In this document: one piece after another, positions 33,724 to 45,700 of the stretch | Layout of the letters: each line of letters starts with the position of its first letter | How positions within the stretch are numbered: position 1 is the first letter of the stretch | Source of the DNA: Flabesymbios commensalis | Lineage: Eukaryota; Annelida; Polychaeta; Terebellida; Flabelligeridae | Reading direction: 5' to 3' | Length of the DNA stretch: 64,000 nt | Assembly: GCA_964017125.1 (NCBI GenBank) | Contig: OZ024909.1 | Coordinates: 70,031,728 to 70,095,727, forward strand | Translations under genes and position numbers: made by a program | Notes under the pieces: generated by a model | Seen by the model: only the letters and a program-made list of their open reading frames with translations | Database searches by the model: none | Told to the model about the DNA's origin: nothing

Positions 33724-36700
33724 ATGGCACAGGTTAAACTTCGTTTCTCTGGCACCTTGACTCAATCTGATCCAAACCAACACCCAGTAGTGATTGTGGG
33801 GCAGCTGAAAAATCTTCACAGAGTGAGTTATGAAGTATTGAAAGTGAAGTTAGAGCCAAGAGTTACAGAAGAGGTGTGTATATTTCTTGTTTACCCCTGG
33901 TTGCATGACATGACTTACTTGAACCCTGAAAATGCTAACTTATAGAATTAAAATTTGACCCACCTGAACTTGTGTCTCGCTACCACAACCCAAACTTCCA
34001 GTAAGTGAATCTGTGGTGTAATAATAATATTTAAACAGCTGGGAGCTAGGACAGTTAATATAAACAGCTGGAGCTAGGACAGTTAATATAAAAAGCTGGA
34101 GCTAGGAGGGTTAATACAAACAGCTGGAGCTAGGAGGGTTAATATAATCAGCTGGAGCTAGGACAGTTAATACAAACAGCTGGTGCTAGGGGAGTTAATA
34201 CAAACAGCTGGTGCTAGGGGAGGTAATATAAACAGCTGGAGCTAAGAGGGTTAATACAAACAGCTGGAGCTAGGAGAGTTATTACAAACAGCTGGTGCTA
34301 GGAGGGTTAATATAAACAGCTGGTGCTAGGGGAGTTAATATAAACAGCTGGAGCTAGGATGATTAATACAAACAGCTGGAGCTAAGAGAGTTATTACAAA
34401 CAGCTGGTGCTAGGAGGGTTAATATAAACAGCTGGTGCTAGGAAAGTTAATACAAACAGCTGGTGCCGGGGGAGGTAATGCAAACAGCTGGTGCCAGGAG
34501 AGTTAATACAAACAGCTGGTGCCAGGAGAGTTAATACAAACAGCTGGTGCTAGGAGGGTTAATATAAACAGCTGGTGCCAGGAGAGTTAATACAAACAGC
34601 TGGAGCTAGGAGGGTTAATTATACAAACAGCTGGAGCTAGGAGGGTTAATATAAACAGCTGGTGCCAGGAGAGTTAATACAAACAGCTGGAGCTAGGAGG
34701 GTTAATTATACAAACAGCTGGAGCTAGGAGGGTTAATATAAACAGCTGGTGCCAGGAGAGTTAATACAGACAGCTGGAGCTAGGAGGGTTAATTATACAA
34801 ACAGCTGGAGCTAGGAGGGTTAATATAAACAGGTGGTGCCAGGAGAGTTAATACAAACAGCTGGGAGCTAGGAGGGTTAATATAAACAGCTGGTGCTAGG
34901 GGAGTTAATACAAACAGCTGGTGTCAGGAGAGTTACTACAAACAGATGTGTACTAGGAGGGTTAATACAAACAGCTGGAGCTAGGAGGGTTAATATAAAC
35001 AGCTGTAGCGAGGATTAGGAGAGTTGATACAAGCAGCTGGTGCTAGGAGGGTTAGTACAAACATCGGGAGCTAGGACTAGGAGAGTTATTACAAACAGCT
35101 GGAGCTAGGAGGCTTATACACGTACAAACAGCTGGAGCTAGGAGGCTTATACAAACAGCTGGAGCTAAGAGGCTTAATACAAACAGCTGAAGCTAGGAGA
35201 GTTATTAAATTTTACAGCTGGAGCTAGGACAAACAGCTGGGAGCTAGGAGGCCGAGGGTAATACAAATAACTGGAGCTAGGACTAGGAGAGTTGATACTA
35301 TCAGCTGGTGCTAGGAGGCTTAATACAAACAGAGCTAGTAGCTAGGAGGCTTAATACAAACGGCTGGAGCTAGGACTAGGAGAGATAATACAAACAGCTG
35401 GAGCTAGGAGGCTTAATACACACAGCTGGAGCTAGGTGGCCTAATACAAACAGCTGGAGCTGGGAGGGTTAATACAAACAACTAAGAGCTGAGGAGTGTT
35501 TTAAAATTATTATAAATTATTCAAACATGGTTATCCATGGTAAATGACTGGACTAATAGCGCTGACCATGGTTCAAAGGCTTTACTATGTGCTTGTTATC
35601 AACCACAAAATGAAATTACACTCCACTTTTGATTGTGTGAAAATGACGAGAGACTAATGTGATTGATTATTTTCGTTTCAGCATGTTTCCAATAAAAACT
35701 GTCTGATCAGAATTAAGACATAAATTTAAAAATGCAGTTACATTGTCAGAATTTATGTGATTGGTACTTAGTTTCAGCATTCTAAAATTGTTGTAGTCAC
35801 TTACAGGGAGCACACAATGGCATCATGTGGTATGACATAGCTATTTTTTCTAATAAATAAGTTTGACTTGACTAATGTGTGTTTATGTTTCAGACTTATA
35901 ATGCTGCTTTGTCAAGTTTACATCCTTCCCCGACAGACTCATGCCCATTATGGTTGATGAATGCTACAATCGCAGCTCTTCCAATTAAGTGCAGCCGTCA
36001 CAACACACCTTCAAGAGCTCATTCTCTAACAAAGATTGTAAGAAGCTGTATGAGTGGTGGAGATGAATATATCGTTGTAAGTGATATACTTGTACTGTTA
36101 GACTTGTATATATTTCAAACGAACCTGAAGTGAAATTTAATTTAAAAAAAAATTGTGGTGGAAGCTCAGTTAATCAAATAATTCAATTTGGGAGATGAAT
36201 ATTTTTTTAAATAGAAATATTTGTTGTTCTTTAAAGCTGCAAATTGTGTTAGCAATTCTAGATTGCAATGCAATATACATGATATCATCGTTAACAATTC
36301 AGCATGACAAACGTTAAAATAAACACATTTATCCTGATGAAATATTTCAAAAACATGTATAAAACATTTCTCTTTATTGAAAAGTACAACATGTATTTTT
36401 CAGGTTGTATGTGAAAGAAGCCATATTCTGGCTTCAGCATGTGCTGTGGCTCGTGCATTACCTCTGTACAGTCGTAAGTCGTCTGGTGGCGGCCGGAGGA
36501 CAGTAACTGTTGAATTCCTCCTGGTGCCAAGTACAGGGGTCAGTAGGCTGGAAGAGATGAGTGGACGTAGTATAGAGGAAACAGATTTACAGTGTTTACG
36601 AGATGTAGCTGAGGGTGTTAGGCTCGCTGCACGTATCACAGATACTCCTTGTAAAGATATGCATACAGATTCTTTCATAAGGGCAAGTGTATTACTAATA

Positions 36701-39700
36701 ACCCTTGAAGCGCTGACAATTTTTGCATAAATTATGGAGAACATAGGGTTTTTTAAAATTTGAAAACAGCAAAAATCTCTTAGTTAGCTTTTTCCACTTC
36801 ATTTGAATAGCTATGTTATGGGTCTAGGACCATTAGAAATATTTTTACTCTTACAGTGCAGGGATCGACTTTAGTTTTCAGAATCTGACGTCTACAGACG
36901 TCAGATTCTGATGACTAAAGTCAATCCCCACGCTGTAAAGGTTAAGCCTGGAGTTACAGAATTACATTTTTTACCCACTTAATGTTCTTTCTTGCTATCT
37001 CGACTCACAATTCCCAAGTGGATTTAAATTACTTACATGTTTACAATTTTAATGATAATTCAATCTCAAACAGCATTGTTTTTTTCATGTTGATTGGTAT
37101 TCTAATTTCAGAATTTAATGGCTTTCGTAAAATTATAAAGTACTTTCCATATGTCAATTTTACAGAATGTTTTTTAATTTCTAATTTTTTTTTTTGAAAT
37201 TTAAACCATTTCTCTCTAGTACAATAATGTGATTTTAGTGTGTGGATTTCAGCTTTTGTATTGCTTAAAATTACCTGAAAAAATGATATGCCAAGATAAC
37301 TTAAAAAATGTATTTTCTGTGCCCTTTGACTTTCTGACAATGTTTTTGTTTCTCAATCACATTCGTACTACTATTACTACCATTATGTTGATGGTGTAGG
37401 TGACTGTGGTTCACCATCCCCCATGTTACGGTACAGAATAACAGTAAAAAAACATTACTTTCAACATTACATTTCGCGCTCTGTGGCCACATGCAGGGTT
37501 GGGGCCGAGTACATGGGTACTTGTACTTGCCTATACTTAAGTATGTTTTATCGAGTACTTGCTTATACTTTGTATCTCAAGAGCTTGAAACACTGGAAAA
37601 CCAACAACCTATTCAGAAATATACTTAATGGATGGTTTGATGTGCATTCCATTTACAAAATTTCCATGTTTTGAGATAGAGAATGTGAATGTGTTACTAG
37701 TACTATATATGGTAAACATAATAACATTATCATGTTTTGCAATGCTCTTTTAAAGTCAAACATTTTTACTCCCCATGACTAGTCTGCTTGTTTTCTGCAT
37801 TAGATAAGTAGTAAGTTGAATATAATATAAAAAACTGAAAAAGACAATGTTAATCACAATGCACAAGCAAATTTAATGTACATAACCTGGGTAAGTTCTA
37901 GCCTATGATTGTAAGAAAATTTATCTACAGCAATATACATTGAGCCTATATTGGTTCAATATTGAGCTAATGTTTTAGCCAGTGGAACCACAATAAACCA
38001 ACATTGGCCCATAACATACAGTGTAAATTTTGAATAGATAAATTATATTTATTCTAATTGTTGACCTAATATGTGGTATGTCTTTATCAATACAGTTCAT
38101 ATTTTTATTATAGCATTTAACATGTCATAATGTTTATATGGTTACAGGAAATTCATAATGTTGGGGAATCATTGGGAATTAAGGCTGTGGTAATTAGAGG
38201 AGAAGAGCTTAAGACTCGCGGTTTTGGAGGTAAGTTTACAAATGATCTGTCTGTATAGTAAAACCTCAGAAACAACCTTTGGGACACTGGAAGATTGGCC
38301 TGAAGACAAGTGGCTGTCCACAGAAGCAAGCATGAGAGTTTTCCACTGATCTGCGGTTTCCTGTTTTTTGTCAAGAACTATTCTCTTTCTGGGTGAAAAT
38401 TTTTCTTGGATAGTTAGGTTGTCCGCTTTTTTCTTCATGACCTATTCTGATCACCATTGGAGGTTCATTACTATGCAAAATGACATTTTGGGGTATGGCC
38501 AAGTGACCTCCCATAGGATGCTGGCTGCTTAAGAGTAGCTGCTCATAGCAGGTTCTACTTTACTGTCAAAACTGGGTGACTCTCCATATAACCAAATGCT
38601 GAAACATTCTTTTTATCTTCATATTAGGAGTTGCCAAGGAACATTTTGTTTAAAAATTATTTGTTACCATTTGCTCCTTCAAGCTTCGAGTTGCATTATA
38701 TTCTTATCATTGACATATTATTCGAAAAAAGAATTTTCCCTGATTGCTGTTGTTCTCAAATAATTATTAGTTTTAAACAATGAGTAGAGGCTGATACCAT
38801 ATTTGCATGTGGTTTAAGAAAATATTGTCACTAGCCACAACAACATGCAGTGGATAATTTCTATCTTAGCACCCAACCAGCAGAAATAATGGAATATAAC
38901 ACATGTTTTCTAGTGCCTCATGCTATGTCAAATAGTTACATGTGTCAAGTATGTGTGTGATGTTATTACCAGGACTGTATGCAGTGGGTAAAGCAGCTAT
39001 TCACCAACCAGCATTAGTTATTCTAAGTCACACACCAGAAGGTGCTTCAAAGAACATAGCATGGGTCGGTAAAGGAATTGTCTATGACACAGGTGGCTTG
39101 AGCATCAAGGGAAAGGTCAGTAACTCTACACTTTATGTCTTTATATATATGTGTTTACACTTATAATTGCATTTTTTTGTGAAATCCAGGGCAAGGTATT
39201 TTAACATTTTCAAATTAGTAGAGCTGGTTCTTAGATTGAGTATTTTTTAGATTGAGTATTTTTTGTATTCCAATCATGTGATTTTGACAGACCGTGACTT
39301 ACGGCTAATTATATATGAAGTGTTTTTGCTCAATTTATGTTTCTTTAATTTTCACATTTATCTCTCTCTGAATTTCTACTGGCAATGTTACATTTTAGAC
39401 ACATTTTGTATTACATTGTATTATGCTAAATATGTTCTCGAGCAGTTACATACTGAGTTTAAGTTTAAAATGTAAATTTAATTTGCTGAGATGACTGGCT
39501 AGACCTGCTCACTGCAGATGGATCCCCTGTATATAACTGATATTACACTTTAGAGTATTAAACCCTCTCCTTTCGTCGGATAGATAGCGTGTCCAATCTA
39601 TTTTGATTTAGAAAGCCACTGCTTCCTTATAGCAGTCAAATGTGAAAAATAATCTTGATAATGCTGATGACATCTGACACAATTTGCAAAATGATCCACC

Positions 39701-42700
39701 ACGCCCCGTCCTGTGTTACTGTGAAAATCGGGGTTATCGCGTGATCACGCCATCTTGTGTAACCTGGTTATGCAGTGATAACAGATCTAATGTATGATCC
39801 AGCCTCTCGTGATCGGTAAAGTTTTCATTTATAATCCAGTATACATGCAATGCTGACCCAGTGTTGCTTTAGTGTTGGTCCACCGTCTGCGTTGCTGACC
39901 CTACATTGAACCAATATTTGGTCAATGTGCTGTGTTTGCTGGTATGTTTGTCGATGTTTAGCTTAATAAAAAGGTGAGAAAATCATACTTTAAAACCTCA
40001 ATTCTATTATATTGTGTGCAAGCTTGTATTTTCTGGGGGACGATTTTTGGGATTGGTAACATTTTTCTACCACGGGAACCCGTGACACAGTACCTAAGAA
40101 AATTAATAAAGAGGTTGGAATATTGGCTGACAATACCATGATATCCCTGGGTGGGGCATGGTTGATCAAATGCAGTTTGCAAAATTATCAAGTTGGTAGC
40201 GACTGTCCTTGAATTAGAAAAGTCAGGTTGTCATAGCCATGTTTTGTTGGACTACAGTTTCCTACTTTGTATCCAATTATTATAATTATGATCATACAAA
40301 TGGACAGCCATGTTATAATATGTTTTAGACGACAATGCCTGGTATGAAGCGTGATTGTGGAGGGGCAGCTGCAGTTCTCGGAGCTTTCTATGCCATAGTT
40401 AAACAGGCAAGTGAACTGACAAATTTTACAAATTTTCCGTCGTTGCTACCTCTCATTCACAGAATATAAATTCTCTTGTAATTAACAGTCAAATTCATCA
40501 GGGTTTTTATGGGTGATTGAAAACCATGAAAGTACAAGAATTTCACAATGCTTGAAAAACAAGTGATTGAAAATGCCTTATTCTAATCCTTATCCTGCTA
40601 AATTTATTAATTTAAATTTTCAACCACTTGAGTTTGTGTCTCGCTACCGCGATCCACAACCTCAAGTGGTTGAAAATTACTCATATTTATTTAATTTGAG
40701 ACCAAACATTAACAAATAAACTGTATTGATGTTTAAAGTCATTTCATTCTAAATAGCAGCTATTCAATCGGCTAATAAATTGGATTGCAAACGACCATTG
40801 TCGTGATTAGCAGGATAAGGGTTAAAAGACAGGACAACCTGTGTCATGTACTGAAGTACTTTCGTAGAATCCATCATTAGGCTATCTATGTATTTTTTAT
40901 AGAATCACAGCAAAGCTCTATGTGGCAACTTTTCTCTAATACCGGACATTATTAATTTTATCAAAACCCTCCTGACATTCTTCAGTAGTAAAGTTGAAGC
41001 TGCACTTGAAAGGCCTTGAATTTTTCATTGGTATATAAAAAAGCTTAATATTCAGATTAAAAACATGCAAATATTTGGGCTTATCTTAATTTTACTAATA
41101 TTGAGTGCACTTGAGAAAACTTTGTCTGGCAAGTTGCTAGTCACATAGAAATCATTTCAATCACTGATTCAGGAATATATTATGAAAGCAAGCCACCCTA
41201 ATCTTACCCTGTGGCATTTATTATTACACATAATACTTCCTACATACCTGTTGTAATAACAATTCTCCCAAAAGTTTTATGATAGTTAAAAATAAAATCA
41301 AGAAAACAAATTTATCTGATCGAACATCATCAATTTTAGCTGATTGGCAAGATAGTATTGACATTTTGTTCACGTATCCTGCTGAATTATGCCCTGTTAT
41401 CCTGCGTTAATTACACCCATAATCTCACATAAAAATGACCAAATGTTTGTTTTCACGAATTTTACAATTTATTTTAATTGACAAATATGTTAAAAGCAGA
41501 TTTTTTTAGTACAGGGTTTCAAGGATAATTTGCATGCCATATTCTGTCTTGCCGAGAATGCAGTTGGTCCTAATGCTGTCAGACCAGATGACATCATAAC
41601 CTTATATTCAGGAAGGTATGCGAATTCATTTATCTTTTTCATCACTTTTTAACTTTAGTTTTTTTAAACTTTTTAATTTTTTTATTTGACACTTTTTACT
41701 CCTTTTTATATCACTATTAATAGCACTAAATATGCTCTCAAATTAAACCAGAAACAATTAGCCAGAAACAATGTTAACCTTCTGGTATTGACCAATACAG
41801 ATATTTTACAATTTCAGAATGTTATGACTTATTGTAAAGAGATTACATTCTCTATGCTCCAGATATAAAATCATGCTAGTACCAAAATAATAAATGGATT
41901 AAAATTGTAATACTTTACCTACCCATACAGTCACTGTGATTTGTGTTCAATATTGCAAAATAGTTTTTTCAATGTATGCTTAGCTTAACCCTTAAAGCGC
42001 TGAAATTTTTTGTACAAACCATGGAGACCAAAATGTTTTTTTTTTCAATTTGAAATCATCATAAGTCTCTTAGTTAGCTCTTTCTGATTCATTTGAATAC
42101 CTATGTTATGGGTCTACGACCATTATAAATATTTTAATTCCTTCAGTGCGGGGACCATCTTTATACGTCAGAATCTGCCGTCTATAGACGGCAGATTCTG
42201 ACGTATACAAAAGGTCCCTGCACTGAGACTGTTACCTATATTAAAATAAATATTGATGACACAGATACCATGTTATATCAAATCTAATGTAAAACTAGAC
42301 TATTTTTTCTTGGATGTGAAATATTCTTGTGTGCACAGACACGTCACTAACAGGTAAAGAGTTTAAATAATTATTATACTCCTACTATACTATTTGTATA
42401 CATACACATCACAGTATAACTGTATAATGCTTATCAATTTTCTGTGTTTATTTCAGAACTGTAGAAGTAAACAACACAGATGCTGAAGGCAGATTAGTAT
42501 TAGGAGATGGTGTGAGTAATCTGACTCTTATATGTTAACCTTTAAGGCTCTGAATTTTTTTTGTATAAACCATGGATACCAAACGTTTTTTTTAATTTGA
42601 AATCATCATTAATGTCTTAGTTAGCTCTTTCCGATTCATTTGAATACCTATGTTATGAGTCTACGATCAGTATACACATTTTTAATCTTGCCGTGTTGAG

Positions 42701-45700
42701 ATCGACTTAAGTTGATCCCCGCGCTGTAAGTGTCAACCTTAGCTCTTTTAACCCTTACACCACTAATGACGACCATCGTCGTTTTAATTTGTTTTATTTG
42801 TGATCAAATCACCGTCCCCATGGTTAGTCGGAAAGAAATGAGTATTTAAACATCAAGATTTGCATATGTTTGCTCTAAAATTAAACAAATATGAGTAATT
42901 AATAGCTACTTGAAGTTGAGGGTCATGGTAGCGAGACACAACTTCAAGTCGCTGAAAATTTAAATTATTTATTTTAACGGTTAACACCCCTGTAATTCTC
43001 ATTTTCGTTTACCTTGAGGTGGGGAATGAAAATTTAAGTACACATGTGTCACATATCAAATGAATGTTGTTATATTAACCCTTAAAGCGCTAAATTAAAT
43101 GATTTAAATTTTCACCCACTTGGAGCTGTGTCTTGCAACTGCTACCCGCAACTTCAAGTAGGTGAAAATAAGCACCAGCATTGTAATTATTATTAAATGA
43201 TAAATTTAAATGTTCTGTTTATTTTACAGGTTTCTTATGCATCCAAAGACTTAAAAGCCGATGTGATAATAGATTTAGCTACATTAACAGGTGCTCAAGG
43301 ACTGGCAACAGGTTGCTACATTTTCAATTTTTTATCCCTCGCCCGTAGAGAAAACTAGTACCAAATGTTGTTGAAATCACATTTCTAACAACATGGGGAT
43401 GTGCAAGTGAGATTTTAAAAATGCTACTAAAATTCAAAATTGCTGTCACGCAATAATTTATAATTTTTTGTGGCACAAATTCTTTTTTTTATTCAAATTT
43501 TACTATCACATTCCCCACTTTATTGTGATTTTCTAAGGTTTTATAGAAAAAAATTAAAATGGTCACCATAAATGGAATTTTTTGTGGGTGCAAAAGCTCA
43601 CAACCTAATTTATTGCGCGGATGCTAAAGGACTTCAGGCCCCTTGTTGTACAAATATCTTTTTCTGACATATTTGATTCATTCACCCTACTTGAAGTCCA
43701 GTACCATGAGTACTGGGTACTTAATGCCATTCTTGTACTGCCTAATATCTTGAATATATGCATTTTCAGATATGGGCTGGTTGCTTGTATACATCTATAG
43801 CTAGATAATTTGATTGGGTAAAATAAACTGGCTTCTGATGGCCACCTGATATATACCACATATATTGTAAGCAGCAAGTTGCTACCGCAAATCCCAAGTC
43901 ACAGTGACTGAAAAATAATATATTTTGTAAAATTTGCACTTAAAATCTCCTGATATTAAAATATTGTAGGTTGTTAATTAATTTTATTCAAGAAATATCA
44001 AATGACAAGTGTGAATGTGTGTTTCAGGTAGGTACCATGCTGCCATGTTAACAAATACAGAAGAATGGGAGGAAACTTGTGTTCACGCTGGTCAGTTATC
44101 TGGAGACATGGTGCATCCCCTTATATACTGTCCTGAGCTGCATTTCTCAGAATTTGCCAGTGCTGTTGCTGATATGAAGAATTCATGTGCAGTTAGTAGA
44201 TTATTTCTCTCTTAACTAATTGATTTCCAGGCTGAACACATGGCAGGATCCAGGGATGCTGGTGTAAATATAGTAAATTTGACAGAAATTTCCATCATGA
44301 ATGGTAGTGAAGTGGTTAACTGGAATCACTACTTATCAGTGGTTATATGGTTATTGGTCATGTGTATCTCACATTAATCTGTTGACAACAATCTTCAGAG
44401 TAATCATTGAAAATATTTCTATTAAATGCATAATATGGGAATAACTTTTATTTTGCTACCTGCCCCACTTAATGGTTTCATTTTATTTTGAATTTTAAAC
44501 CTAGGATGCAGATACATATCTGTTTTAATGTTACAGGACAGAAGTAATGGAGAAGTTTCCTGTGCTGGTCTTTTTATTGGTTCACATATCGGCTTTGATT
44601 TTCCAGGCGTTTGGGTTCATATTGACCTTGCATACCCAGTGTATTCCGTAAGAAAATAACTTTTGTGCATAGATGCTAATGTATAATTCAATAATTTTTA
44701 CACAAAGTGGCATATGTCTACCATTGCACCCAGTTATCAATTTTTTTATATTTCATAAAAAAATATCATCTTTTAGCTGATAATTTTAAAACTGCAAGTT
44801 ATAGCAATCTCGCATCTACAGCAAAGATATCTATCTATTATATCAACAATTAGTCTAGCTCGCTTGTGATCTCAGGAAACTTTTTTGGTTAAACCTCTTC
44901 CTACTGTGAGGTGTCAATTGCTCTTGCAATTGACACCTCACATTGAATAAAAATTAGCCTGTAACGCTCAATGCGTCACTAGGAGGCAAAGGGTTAACCT
45001 TTCAAAGCTAAATATATGTTGAAATCTTCATCCAATTGAAGCTGTGTCTCGCTACCGTGACCCACTAGACCGGCCCCGATGTCTTATTCGTATCAACTGG
45101 TGCTTGTAACCTGTAGGTACCAGGTTAGAATCCCGGTCGCACCAGATATTTGTCATCGTGGTTGTGCATACACAGTGCTCCAAACTGTTCAAACGAATGG
45201 AGTGTATAGTGCTGCTCATGGTACTGTGCACTATAAAGAACCCTTGAAGTCATTCAAAATAAGAGTAGGGCATAGTCCCGGCTTCAGGCTTCCTTCTGTC
45301 GCGATACTGCCTCAATGTGCAGAAAGTGACGTAAAGCAATATACATATATACCACGTCCCACTACTTCAATTGGGTGCAAATTTAATGTTCCTTTCTCCT
45401 TTAACAGAGAAACGGGCTGTAATCGGCTATAGACGTGTTTAGTACTTTAACCCTTTCATCATCTGACGTCCAATGTAGCTCTCTCCACTTATAGGTGCTA
45501 AAATAATAATGGTGATAGACCCATGATATAGGTATACATGTACAAATAAAACAATTTATGTGGTTTTCAAAGTTGGTAAATTTTATTTTTCATACAAATA
45601 TCTCAGCACTGCAAGGGTCACAGATTAACAGTATTTGCTTATTTTTTCAGGGTGAGAGAGCCACAGGGTTTGGTGTAGGACTCCTTGTAGCTTTATTTGG

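Noticed and set aside
45079-45432. 117-residue plus-strand frame
   Set aside because: It coincides with the SINE-2 copy, including its B-box and tail.
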